Shown one piece after another: positions 22,026 to 30,452 of a stretch of 34,770 nt of DNA. Each line of letters starts with the position of its first letter. Positions within the stretch are counted from its first letter, which is position 1. The notes under the pieces are model-generated. The model was given only the letters and a program-made list of their open reading frames with translations. It was not told where the DNA came from and searched no databases. The DNA is from Brevibacillus reuszeri (GTDB lineage: Bacteria > Bacillota > Bacilli > Brevibacillales > Brevibacillaceae), in the NCBI RefSeq assembly GCF_001187725.1, contig NZ_LGIQ01000005.1:832579-867348 (forward strand). The letters run 5' to 3'. Position numbers and translations under genes: made by a program.

Positions 22026-23285
22026 TTATCCGCGATGAAGCTCCTTCATTGTCTTTTCCTTGCTTTTTAAAAAGGGCGTAAAAAGTAGTGTCAATACCGC
22101 GATCATCAAGCCAGCAGCGCCTGCAAACAAGGCGATTTGCATTCCAAAATGATCGCCAATTACACCACCAGCAAGTGAGCCGAGTGGATAGGCCCCCCAT
22201 GCAGCAAAGCGGACGGTGGCGTTAACTCGCCCCTGCAGGTGAGCAGGTACGATCGTTTGACGTAGGCTGAGGGTGCTGATGCTCCACATGGACATGCCGA
22301 GGCCAAAGAAAAATTGTCCCATCATCAACAGAAATACGGCCGCGCTTCCTGTCCCAAGCGCCAAAGGAGCAAATGGCCCCCCGCAAGATGCAATCGCGGC
22401 TGAACCTACGACGACAGGCCCCATCCCGAATGTTTGGATCGCTTTATGGACAAGCACAGCACCGAGGAAAAATCCGACACCCATCCCTCCATAAACAAAT
22501 CCGAGCCAGCCAGATGAGATGTGCAGCTCAGAGATGGCGTAGAGGACATACACACTGAACATCATATTCCAGGAAAAGTTGAAGATCGCCGAACACCGAA
22601 TGACACCGAAGAGCAGTGGCTCGGAAAAAGAAAGCTGCAATCCTTCACGGATGTCCTGCCAGAGACTTCGTGCTCTATCAGGGCGAGAGGGTGTGGGCTC
22701 TTCCGTTTTAATGAAGCAAAGTGATAGTGCGGAAAGAAAAAAGGAAAGGGAGGTCACCAGCATCGTGACTGGTGCAGAAAGCATCTGGATGAGTACGCCT
22801 GACAGTCCGGGCCCAGCCATTTGTGCAGCAGAACGACTGCTCTCCAGTAAGCTGTTTGTACCGACAAGCTGTTCCCGGCTGACGAGTGTCGGCAGATAGG
22901 ATTGATAAGCGATGTCAAAAAATACGGTGCAGACCCCGGTCAGAAAAGCGATGGCATAAATCCATTCCATCCGCAGTATGCCGAGAAAAGCGATGAGTGG
23001 AATCAACGCCAAAAGCAGTGCCCGCCCCATATTCGAGACGATGAGCAGGGGACGTCTGCGGGCACGGTCTGCCCAGACACCAGCGAATAATCCAATGAGC
23101 AGAAAGGGTGCATACTCCAGAGCGCCAAGTATCCCCATCTGGAGCGGCGAGGCAGCAAGAGTGAGAGAGGCGACCAGGGGCAGCCCCAATAAAGCTACCT
23201 GCGTGCCGAATTGAGTGGCTGTATGACTGAGCCAAAAGGTACGGAAATCTTTGTGATGCAACATGCTATTCAATTTCTGAAACAC
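22026..23285 (-). CDS. MFS exporter, EntS/MFS_3-like
   Basis: 419 aa. GTG at 23285 is chosen because AGGGAGG lies 7 nt upstream; the ATG at 23321 lacks a site. About twelve membrane helices. The beginning FQKLNSMLHHKDFRTFWLSHTA, the loop GVWADRARRRPLLIVSN and YLPTLVSREQLVGTNSLLESS are typical of the enterobactin-exporter-like MFS_3 family, as is LRQTIVPAHLQGRVNATVR. Probably exports a siderophore, antibiotic or other amphiphile; substrate unknown. Divergent from the adaA-like gene and upstream of the TrmB-like regulator. Confidence 0.88.
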   Translation of the reverse strand: MFQKLNSMLHHKDFRTFWLSHTATQFGTQVALLGLPLVASLTLAASPLQMGILGALEYAPFLLIGLFAGVWADRARRRPLLIVSNMGRALLLALIPLIAFLGILRMEWIYAIAFLTGVCTVFFDIAYQSYLPTLVSREQLVGTNSLLESSRSAAQMAGPGLSGVLIQMLSAPVTMLVTSLSFFLSALSLCFIKTEEPTPSRPDRARSLWQDIREGLQLSFSEPLLFGVIRCSAIFNFSWNMMFSVYVLYAISELHISSGWLGFVYGGMGVGFFLGAVLVHKAIQTFGMGPVVVGSAAIASCGGPFAPLALGTGSAAVFLLMMGQFFFGLGMSMWSISTLSLRQTIVPAHLQGRVNATVRFAAWGAYPLGSLAGGVIGDHFGMQIALFAGAAGLMIAVLTLLFTPFLKSKEKTMKELHRG

Positions 23286-23410
23286 GATCTTGCCCTCCCT
23301 ATGTTGTTGAATGATTGACATGCTTTAGCATAGGAGACAGTAGGGGTGGTGTCTTTCCGGATCTTGCTCTCCCATCGATTCGAAAATGTTGCTCTTCCAT
23401 TCGATGACGC

Positions 23411-23440
23411 TTACGGATAAAACGGATCGTAGGGTATACT
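23411..23440 (+). promoter_or_regulatory. Candidate promoter of the adaA-like gene
   Basis: TTACGG, 18-nt spacer, TATACT, about 33 nt before the start codon. The -10 is good, the -35 weak, as expected for an activator-dependent promoter. Confidence 0.4.
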
Positions 23441-23472
23441 GGGGGAAGAAAACGCGAGAGGGAGGATGGCCA

Positions 23473-24030
23473 ATGAACGAAGAATACTGGCAGGCAATCG
23501 TCGAGTGCGATCATGCATACGACGGACAATTTTGGTACGGAGTGCTAACGACGGGCATTTTTTGCCGTCCATCCTGCAAATCCAGAGTGCCCAAAAAGGA
23601 GAACATTCGCATCTTTGCCAATACAGTGGAGCCAGAGAAGATTGGACTGCGTCCTTGCAAACGATGCCAGCCGCATGTACAGCACTGGCGACCGGCGGAT
23701 GAAGAGCTGGCGAGTCGTGTGGAGCAATTGATCGATGCTTGTTATCAGGAGCCGCTAACCTTACAGGAGATCGCCTCACGTCTGTTTGTGAGCCCTTATT
23801 ACTTGCAGCGCTCGTTTACGAAACTGAAGCTTTGTTCACCTACGCAATATTTAAGTCAAAAGAGAGTGGAAGCTGCCAAAGAGCTATTAAGTGAAACAAC
23901 GGGCAGTGTCACAGATATCGCCATGCAGGTAGGTTTCCGTACGAGTGCCTATTTTGCGCAAGTATTTCACAAGGTAACAGGACAGACGCCTACGCAGTAT
24001 CGCACGCAAATGATGAGAGAGCTGAAATAA
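23473..24030 (+). CDS. adaA: AdaA-like methylphosphotriester-DNA methyltransferase / activator
   Basis: 185 aa from ATG at 23473 (GGGAGG 8 nt upstream). N-terminal Ada zinc domain: YDGQFWYGVLTTGIFCRPSC (first cysteines about 33 and 37) and LRPCKRCQPH (about 67 and 70), the four cysteines that bind zinc, the first taking the methyl group from DNA phosphotriesters. C-terminal AraC-type double helix-turn-helix: LTLQEIASRLFVSPYYLQRSF and VTDIAMQVGFRTSAYFAQVF. The family activates its own gene and a methylguanine methyltransferase after alkylation damage. No adaB/ogt partner is present next to it. Confidence 0.9.
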   Translation: MNEEYWQAIVECDHAYDGQFWYGVLTTGIFCRPSCKSRVPKKENIRIFANTVEPEKIGLRPCKRCQPHVQHWRPADEELASRVEQLIDACYQEPLTLQEIASRLFVSPYYLQRSFTKLKLCSPTQYLSQKRVEAAKELLSETTGSVTDIAMQVGFRTSAYFAQVFHKVTGQTPTQYRTQMMRELK

Positions 24031-24042
24031 AAGAAATTGGTT

Positions 24043-24081
24043 CCGGGTGGTTGGGTTGCAAAACTCAATCACCCTTTTTCT
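24043..24081 (+). terminator. Terminator of the adaA-like gene
   Basis: GGGTGGTTGGGTT and AACTCAATCACCC arms with two mismatched positions, followed by TTTTTC. Confidence 0.8.
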
Positions 24082-24113
24082 TTGGAGAAAACGGTCACAC
24101 CAAGAGCGTTTTT

Positions 24114-24144
24114 TGACTAAATGCCTCTCCCGAAGACAATACTG
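24114..24144 (+). promoter_or_regulatory. Candidate sigma-G (forespore) promoter of the ger operon
   Basis: TGACTA, 18-nt spacer, AATACTG compares with the sigma-G consensus TGAATA and CATACTA at 5 of 6 and 5 of 7 positions. It lies 40 nt before the gerA-like start codon. Germinant-receptor operons are normally sigma-G-dependent. Confidence 0.45.
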
Positions 24145-24183
24145 AAATACTAGAATAGCAACGTAGAGTCGAGGGAGATTGAC

Positions 24184-25773
24184 ATGAAATTTAAGGACTT
24201 TTGGAAACGTGCTTCGCATGTCAACAGCAGTGAGCCCACAAGCTTGGACGAGATGCAGCCGCTTTCCCCGAGTCTTATGGCTAATATTCAAAAGATCAAA
24301 GACGATCTGGGGAATAGCACCGATATTATCATTCGAGAAATCCGTTTTGGCCGGGATAACGACCGAGTGATGGGGATCATGTATACAGATGGTTTAGTGG
24401 ATCGGAATGTCATTACCGGGTTCACCATGAAGGCAGTCACTCTCGATAGCCAGTTTATCCGGGAGGAACAGCGACAACATGACGCTTATCACGATATTTT
24501 TCATACCCTGAAGGAATATGCACTCTCGATTGGTGATCACGGTGAAATCGATAACTTTGCAGCTTTGTACAATGCACTTTTATCTGGTGAGGCTATCATT
24601 TTGATCGATGGCTATGAGAGGGGGTTTACTGCCAGCACACAAGGCTGGAAAGACCGCGGTGTGAACGAGCCCTCAGCAGAGTCGGTCATTCGTGGGCCAC
24701 GCGAAGCATTTTCGGAAACCTTACGAACGAATACGGCGCTGATTCGGCGCAAAATCAAGGATCCGAATTTGTGGCTGGAAACAAGGCAAATTGGGCGTGT
24801 GACAAAAACAGACGTGGCAGTCATGTACGTGAAAGGCATCGTAAACGAAAAAGTGGTGGAGGAGGTTCGGGCGCGTCTTGACCGGATCGACATTGACGGC
24901 ATTTTAGAGAGCGGTTATGTGGAAGAATTTATTCAGGACAGTACGCTGTCGCCTTTTCCGACGGTCTACAATACAGAACGGCCCGACGTGATCGCAGCTG
25001 AGCTCTTGGAAGGGAAAGTAGCGATTCTCGTAGATGGAACACCGTTTGTGCTCGTTGTTCCCGCATTATTTGTATCCTTTTTGCATGCGGCGGAGGATTA
25101 CTATCATCGTGCAGATGTCAGCAGTCTGATTCGGATTCTGCGCTATGTCGGCTTTCTCATCGCTTTGTTTGGACCGTCGATGTATGTAGCCATCACGACG
25201 TTTCATCAGGAAATGCTGCCGACTCAGCTGCTCATCAGCTTGGCTGCACAACGCGAAGGAATTCCATTCCCGGCCTTTATAGAAGCTGTCATGATGGAGG
25301 TGGCTTTTGAAATCCTTCGAGAGGCCGGACTGCGTATGCCACGAACGATTGGACCTGCTGTTTCTATCGTGGGAACACTCGTGATCGGACAAGCGGCAGT
25401 GGCAGCAGGGATCATATCGGCTGCGATGGTCATAGTAGTATCAACGACCGCTATTGCCAGCTTTGTATTTCCAGCGTACAGTCTGGCCAACTCAATCCGT
25501 ATGCTGCGTTTTCCCTTTATTATTCTGGCAGCTACGTTTGGGGTATTTGGGATTATCGTTGGGGTCATTGCGCTGGTTCTACATATGTGCAGCCTACGCT
25601 CATTTGGGATTCCGTACATGAGCCCATTTGCACCACTGATCCTAAAAGATCAGAAGGATGCCATTTTCAGATTGCCCCAGTGGTTGATGTTTTCGCGTCC
25701 CCGTTTGATCAACCAGAATAACGTGAGGCGTGGGCATATTCAGCCGACACAAAAACCAAAGTCAAGAGTGTAA
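24184..25773 (+). CDS. Spore germinant receptor subunit A (GerA family)
   Basis: 529 aa. Soluble N-terminal domain of about 290 residues (opening KFKDFWKRASHVNSSE, with IILIDGYERGFTASTQGW and LPFPTVYNTERPDV-type blocks), then a membrane domain with five or six helices that includes PAFIEAVMMEVAFEILREAG and IGPAVSIVGTLVIGQAAV. The tail is basic. A-subunits sit in the inner spore membrane and, with B and C, sense germinants. First gene of a four-gene operon; ATG with GAGGGAG upstream. Which receptor (GerA, GerB, GerK type) cannot be decided; the order A-C-B is gerK-like. Confidence 0.92.
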   Translation: MKFKDFWKRASHVNSSEPTSLDEMQPLSPSLMANIQKIKDDLGNSTDIIIREIRFGRDNDRVMGIMYTDGLVDRNVITGFTMKAVTLDSQFIREEQRQHDAYHDIFHTLKEYALSIGDHGEIDNFAALYNALLSGEAIILIDGYERGFTASTQGWKDRGVNEPSAESVIRGPREAFSETLRTNTALIRRKIKDPNLWLETRQIGRVTKTDVAVMYVKGIVNEKVVEEVRARLDRIDIDGILESGYVEEFIQDSTLSPFPTVYNTERPDVIAAELLEGKVAILVDGTPFVLVVPALFVSFLHAAEDYYHRADVSSLIRILRYVGFLIALFGPSMYVAITTFHQEMLPTQLLISLAAQREGIPFPAFIEAVMMEVAFEILREAGLRMPRTIGPAVSIVGTLVIGQAAVAAGIISAAMVIVVSTTAIASFVFPAYSLANSIRMLRFPFIILAATFGVFGIIVGVIALVLHMCSLRSFGIPYMSPFAPLILKDQKDAIFRLPQWLMFSRPRLINQNNVRRGHIQPTQKPKSRV

Positions 25774-25812
25774 AGAAGCAAAAGCTGCGCATTCATAAAA
25801 GGGGGACAAATC

Positions 25813-27009
25813 GTGAGGCGTCCAGCGATCCTGTTTCTCATATTTCTCGTTTGCTTGCTGTTCACCACAGGCTGCTGGAGTCGCCGGGAATTAAACGATC
25901 TGGCTATCGTGGCTGCAATTGGCATAGACAGAGTTGAGAATAAAGTGCAGGTGTCCGTTCAAGTGGTTGATCCTGGGGAGGTAGCTGCACAAAGAGCATC
26001 GAGTGGCCGTGCCCCCGTTACCATGTACCATGCGAAGGGGGACACGGTGTTTGAGGCGATCCGCAAAATGACGACAGTCACGCCTAGGAAGCTGTATTTT
26101 GCCCATCTGCGGATATTCGTTCTAAGTGAAGAGGTGGCCAGAGAAGGAATCGGTAAAATCCTGGACCTGTTTTCCAGAGATCATGAAATCCGTACAGATT
26201 TTTTTATGGTGGTCTCCAAAGGCGCAAAAGCAAAAGACGTTTTAAACGTATTAACCCCATTGGAAAAAATTCCAGCAACCAAGATGTTTACTTCCCTGGA
26301 AGTATCAGAGAAGTCATGGGCTCCAACAGTTGCCGTCCAATTGGATGAGCTGATCACGGATCTCGTAAGCGAAGGAAAGCATGCGGTCTTGACTGGTATT
26401 CGAATTCAAGGTGATCCGCAAGCAAGCAAAGGGAGGCAAAATATCGAGCAAATCGATGCTCCTTCATTCCTGCAGTATGACGGCATTGCTGTGTTTCGAA
26501 AAGACAAGCTGGTCGGTTGGCTGAATGAGGATGAGAGTAAAGGATACAGCGATTTAACAGACAAATTGAAGAGCACCGTCATTGAAATTGCTTGTCCTAG
26601 CGGTGGAAGAATGGGTGTCGAAGTAATCCGTTCTAAGTCAAAGGTCAAAGGACAGGTGAAAAATGGAAAGCCTGAGGTTGAGGTCACTGTCCATACAGAA
26701 GCAAACATAGCAGATGTGGAGTGTGAGATCGATCTCACAAAAACCAAAACGATCTATGAGATAGAGAAAAAAGTTGAGCAGGTCATGAAAGAAAATGCAA
26801 AGCTTGCAGTGAGTAAAGCAAAAAAGCTGCAAAGCGATGTCTTGGGGTTTGGTGACGCCATCCATAGAAGAGATCCCGTCTATTGGAAAAAGGTCAAGAA
26901 GAACTGGAACAAGGAGTTCTCCCAGGTACGCTTCAAAATGAATGTGGATGTCAAAATTAGAAGACTCGGGACAATAAGCGAGTCCTTTGTCAATAAATTG
27001 AAGGAGTAA
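25813..27009 (+). CDS. Germinant receptor subunit C, Ger(x)C lipoprotein
   Basis: 398 aa, GTG start after GGGGGA. Lipoprotein signal LFLIFLVCLLFTTGCWSRRE with lipobox TTGC, the Cys near residue 21. Then the family start SRRELNDLAIVAAIGIDRVE, followed by PRKLYFAHLRIFVLSEEVA and ENAKLAVSKAKKLQSDVLGFGD towards the end, all standard for GerAC/GerKC. The C subunit is anchored by lipid on the outer face of the inner spore membrane. 39 bp after the A-subunit gene. Confidence 0.92.
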   Translation: MRRPAILFLIFLVCLLFTTGCWSRRELNDLAIVAAIGIDRVENKVQVSVQVVDPGEVAAQRASSGRAPVTMYHAKGDTVFEAIRKMTTVTPRKLYFAHLRIFVLSEEVAREGIGKILDLFSRDHEIRTDFFMVVSKGAKAKDVLNVLTPLEKIPATKMFTSLEVSEKSWAPTVAVQLDELITDLVSEGKHAVLTGIRIQGDPQASKGRQNIEQIDAPSFLQYDGIAVFRKDKLVGWLNEDESKGYSDLTDKLKSTVIEIACPSGGRMGVEVIRSKSKVKGQVKNGKPEVEVTVHTEANIADVECEIDLTKTKTIYEIEKKVEQVMKENAKLAVSKAKKLQSDVLGFGDAIHRRDPVYWKKVKKNWNKEFSQVRFKMNVDVKIRRLGTISESFVNKLKE

Positions 27010-27015
27010 ATCCGT

Positions 27016-27249
27016 ATGGTGTCAGTATTTGGGATTGTACTCGCAGCAGTTGTCATCACGTTGTTTGAAGTACCGCTTCTGTTAAAAAGTCACCTGAAAA
27101 AGGAACTGTGGATCTTTTCGTTTCTGCTGTTGCTAGGAGTAGGCATAAGTATCGCTCATAGCTTGCACGTCAAGGTGCCGAATCCGATCGATGGGATTAT
27201 CCAATTATATAAGCCCGTGAGTGACTATATCGATCATGTGTTGAAATAA
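27016..27249 (+). CDS. Small two-helix protein inside the ger operon (D-subunit candidate)
   Basis: 77 aa, ATG with AAGGAG 9 nt upstream (the site overlaps the end of the C-subunit gene). Two hydrophobic segments, VFGIVLAAVVITLFEVPLLL and WIFSFLLLLGVGISIA, then a polar tail PNPIDGIIQLYKPVSDYIDHVLK. Small two-helix D-subunits are known in some germinant-receptor operons and modulate receptor function; position and shape fit that role. Sequence alone does not prove it. Confidence 0.75.
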   Translation: MVSVFGIVLAAVVITLFEVPLLLKSHLKKELWIFSFLLLLGVGISIAHSLHVKVPNPIDGIIQLYKPVSDYIDHVLK

Positions 27250-27264
27250 AGGGGGGACAGGAGC

Positions 27265-28398
27265 ATGGTGACGGAAGTACAAATAAGTGCTCGCCAATTC
27301 GGCATTTTAGTAGCGCTATTTACGATTGGTACCCCCATCTTGATTATTCCGGCTGGTCTTGCAGGTATTGTCAAACAAGATGCATGGCTTGCAGCTGTGC
27401 TCGGTGTTGGACTGGGACTGTTGATAACCGGAATCTATACTGCGTTAGGCAGACGGTTTCCTACGAAGAGTCTGGTCGAGATGAATGAGCTCGTCTTTGG
27501 AAAATGGATCGGGAAGACGATTTCGATCACCTTTATTTTCTTCAATCTGGTTACTGCGGCAGAGCTGCTTTTTTTTGTAGGAAATTTCATGACCACTCAA
27601 ATTATGCCGGAGACGCCGATTCAATCTGTCCATATTCTCTTTGCTTGCATTGTCATGATGGGTATACGCCTAGGAATTGAAACGCTTGCCCGTTCCGCGG
27701 AGGTGCTGTTTCCGTTGTTTGTTCTCCTTTTTATCATCCTAGTGATTTTTCTTTCCCCCCAAATCAAAATAGAAAATATCCAACCCGTTCTGGATACCAA
27801 TTTTAAGGTCCTGCTGAAGGGAACGATTTTTTTTGCCAGCGTTTTTTCGTTAGCTCCTGTCGTGCTGCTCATGATTTTTCCTGCAAGCGTCAATCGAAAC
27901 AAGGAAGCCAAAAAAGCTTTTTTTTCTGGAACCATGATTGGCGGGTTTGTACTGATCATGATTATAGCGTTGACGATTCTCGTGCTTGGGGCAGATACGA
28001 CTGCAAGACAAATGTATCCCAGCTACACGCTCGCAAAGAAAATCAATGTGGGTAATTTTTTGCAGCGAATTGAGATCATCATGGCTGGCATGTGGTTTAT
28101 TACGATTTTTTTCAGGGTTTGCTGCTATTTTTATGCTTCGGTCATCGGTCTGGCACAAACCTTGAATCTGAAAGACTATCGCTTTTTGGTGCTGCCACTA
28201 GGAATAATCGTGCTTGCCTTGTCCTTGATTGTGCATCCCAATGTCGTTCATTCAGAAGAATACAATAAGCGTGAGTGGATTCCCTATGCCACGACTTATG
28301 GGCTGGTCCTCCCTCTGCTGTTGCTTGGAATCCAGTCGCTTAGAAAGAAAGAGAGCGATGGTGATCCTCCTAGTCAAGATGTCGGAGGGCAGAAGTGA
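27265..28398 (+). CDS. Germinant receptor subunit B, permease-like
   Basis: 377 aa with ten membrane helices, ATG after GGGGGGACAGG. It belongs to the GerB/spore permease branch of the APC superfamily: ISARQFGILVALFTIGTPIL at the start, GLAGIVKQDAWLAAVLGVGLG, RRFPTKSLVEMNELVFGKWIGK split over the second loop, and MNELVFGKWIGKTIS. B subunits carry the germinant-binding site. Last gene of the operon. No strong terminator follows; a short stem (CCCTG-TCCAGT-CAGGG at 28422) lacks a T-tract. Confidence 0.92.
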   Translation: MVTEVQISARQFGILVALFTIGTPILIIPAGLAGIVKQDAWLAAVLGVGLGLLITGIYTALGRRFPTKSLVEMNELVFGKWIGKTISITFIFFNLVTAAELLFFVGNFMTTQIMPETPIQSVHILFACIVMMGIRLGIETLARSAEVLFPLFVLLFIILVIFLSPQIKIENIQPVLDTNFKVLLKGTIFFASVFSLAPVVLLMIFPASVNRNKEAKKAFFSGTMIGGFVLIMIIALTILVLGADTTARQMYPSYTLAKKINVGNFLQRIEIIMAGMWFITIFFRVCCYFYASVIGLAQTLNLKDYRFLVLPLGIIVLALSLIVHPNVVHSEEYNKREWIPYATTYGLVLPLLLLGIQSLRKKESDGDPPSQDVGGQK

Positions 28399-28602
28399 GC
28401 AAAAATAACGGAGAGCCCTGTCCAGTCAGGGATATTTGGTCTGTGCACATACCTGTTTACTGGTCTAACCCCTACCGTTTTGCAATACGTTATAACAATG
28501 AACGACAAGCTGCCTGAACCATTGCGTGAAAAAGAGACAACCTTTTTGAACAGCATCTTTAGGAATGCCTAATTACGCGCCGGCAGCAAAGGGGGATGAT
28601 TC

Positions 28603-29433
28603 ATGCTGCATATAGTTGCTTGTATCAAACAGGTGCCGGACACCAAGATCATCAAAATGAACCCGAAAACGAATACGATGGATCGTGCGAGCGCACCTGC
28701 GATCCTCAATCCGTATGATGCACATGCCGTTGAAGAGGCAGTTCGTCTCAAAGAGCGCTACGGGGGCATCGTCTCTGTTGTTACGATGGGGCCTCCGCCT
28801 GCTGTCAAGGCGATACGGAAGTGTGTGGAGATTGGAGCAGATGAAGGATACCTGGTCACGGATCGAGCGTTTGCAGGAGCCGATACACTGGCAACCAGCT
28901 ACGCAATCACCATGGCGATTAAGAAAATTGCGGAAACACAGCCAGTGGATCTCGTTATCTGCGGAAAGATGACGATTGACGGGGATACAGGACAGGTAGG
29001 ACCTGGTATCGCCAGAAGGCTGAACATTCCCCCACTTACCTGTGTGAAAAAGGTAGTGGAAGTAAACAAAGAGCAAGGCTACACGATCGTTCATCGCAAG
29101 TTGGAGGATGGATACGAGGTCATCCAGTCAGCCTTGCCCTGCCTGTTTTCAGTCGAAAAGGAAATTAATGAAGTCCCTTATTCACCCTTGCCCAATATGC
29201 TCCGAGCTGCCAGGTACAATCCGATCATCTGGTCGGTTAACGATTTGGGGGATATTGACCGAACGCTGCTTGGATTAAAAGGCTCTCCGACGATTGTGGC
29301 GAAGGTATGGCCTCCTGAAAAGCCTAAGGGTGGCGAAATGCTACAGGGCTCATCCAGCGAGCAGGTGGCACATCTCATGGACATTTTGCAAGATAAACGG
29401 GGACTGTTTCGGGTGAAGGAGGGGCAAGCATGA
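28603..29433 (+). CDS. fixA: FixA, electron transfer flavoprotein beta-type subunit
   Basis: 276 aa, ATG after GGGGGATGATTC. ETF-beta family: MLHIVACIKQVPDTKI, the loop LNPYDAHAVEEAVRLKE (about 37-53), CGKMTIDGDTGQVGPGIAR (about 128-146, the AMP/FAD-binding segment), and LSxPCLFSVEKEINEV-like end. With FixB it forms a flavoprotein that takes electrons from NADH. First gene of fixABCX, four genes with stop-start overlaps. 28399-28602 upstream has a possible 24-codon frame only. Confidence 0.9.
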   Translation: MLHIVACIKQVPDTKIIKMNPKTNTMDRASAPAILNPYDAHAVEEAVRLKERYGGIVSVVTMGPPPAVKAIRKCVEIGADEGYLVTDRAFAGADTLATSYAITMAIKKIAETQPVDLVICGKMTIDGDTGQVGPGIARRLNIPPLTCVKKVVEVNKEQGYTIVHRKLEDGYEVIQSALPCLFSVEKEINEVPYSPLPNMLRAARYNPIIWSVNDLGDIDRTLLGLKGSPTIVAKVWPPEKPKGGEMLQGSSSEQVAHLMDILQDKRGLFRVKEGQA

Positions 29434-30452
29434 ATCTGGATGAGTATCGGGGCATATGGGTGTATGTTGAAGTGCGCGACGGACAGATCGCACCCGTCTC
29501 TCTGGAGCTCTTGGGTGCGGGACGCCAAATGGCAGATAAGCGTGGTGTTCCTCTCGCAGGTCTAATGATTGGAGAAGGGGTATTGCCACTGGCCGAATCG
29601 ATCTTTCCGTATGGGGCCGATCAGATTTATGTCTACGACAACCGGATTTTTAACGATTACCGGACTGAATCGTATATGCGTGCTGTTATTGAATGTGCCC
29701 TGAAGCACAAGCCGGAGATTATTCTGTACGGCGCTACATCCACTGGAAAAGATTTGGCGAGTGCAGTCGCCACCGATTTGGAAACAGGGCTGACCGCAGA
29801 TACGACCATGCTCGACGTCAACGCAGAGACGGGACTGCTTGAAGCAAGTCGACCAGCTTTTGGCGGAAATATTATGGCTACGATTCTGTGCAAAAAGCAT
29901 CGGCCACAGATGGCGACTGTCCGCCCAAAGGTGATGAAAGCGCTTGAGCCTGACCAGTCGCGTACAGGTGAAGTCATCGAGGAGCAAATCAGCTTGAGTG
30001 AAGAAGACATTCGTACCAAGGTGCTGAAAATCGTCCGTGAAACAAAAGAAAAGGTGCGCCTTGATGAAGCGGATGTGATTATTGCAGGCGGAAAAGGACT
30101 TGGAAGCAAGGAAGGCTTCTCACTCATTCATCGTTTTGCAGCAAAAATTGGAGCTACGGTTGGCGCGAGCAGGGATGCTGTGGAGGCAGGCTGGATCGAG
30201 CATGAACATCAGGTAGGTCAGACAGGCGTAACCGTCACGCCAAAAGTTTACTTCGCCATCGGTATTTCCGGAGCGATTCAGCATTTGGTCGGCATGCGGA
30301 ATTCGGGATTAATTATCGCCATCAACAAGGACCCGGATGCGCTCATTTTCCAGTCATGCCACTACGGGATTGTTGGCGATGCCTTTGAAATCATTCCGAT
30401 GTTGATGGAGGCATTCCAGGTAGAGGCTGACAAGGAGGTGTCATATGGCTGA
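29430..30452 (+). CDS. fixB: FixB, electron transfer flavoprotein alpha-type subunit
   Basis: 340 aa; its ATG overlaps the fixA stop by four bases, so translation is coupled. ETF-alpha family: N-terminal nucleotide-binding-like half (YGATSTGKDLASAVATDLETG, about 105-125, then LEASRPAFGGNIMATI) and the C-terminal FAD domain with IIAGGKGLGSKEGFSLIHR, GATVGASRDAVEAGW, GQTGVTVTPKVYFAIGISG and the final SGLIIAINKDPDALIF. All FAD contacts expected for the family are there. Partner of FixA. Confidence 0.92.
   Translation: MNLDEYRGIWVYVEVRDGQIAPVSLELLGAGRQMADKRGVPLAGLMIGEGVLPLAESIFPYGADQIYVYDNRIFNDYRTESYMRAVIECALKHKPEIILYGATSTGKDLASAVATDLETGLTADTTMLDVNAETGLLEASRPAFGGNIMATILCKKHRPQMATVRPKVMKALEPDQSRTGEVIEEQISLSEEDIRTKVLKIVRETKEKVRLDEADVIIAGGKGLGSKEGFSLIHRFAAKIGATVGASRDAVEAGWIEHEHQVGQTGVTVTPKVYFAIGISGAIQHLVGMRNSGLIIAINKDPDALIFQSCHYGIVGDAFEIIPMLMEAFQVEADKEVSYG

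Noticed and set aside
28413..28445. Terminator after the gerB-like gene
   Set aside because: The stem CCCTG/CAGGG is short and has no T-tract.
28498..28572. 24-codon frame (MNDKLPEPLREKE...) before fixA
   Set aside because: No ribosome binding site and too short to judge; could be a leader peptide but nothing supports it.
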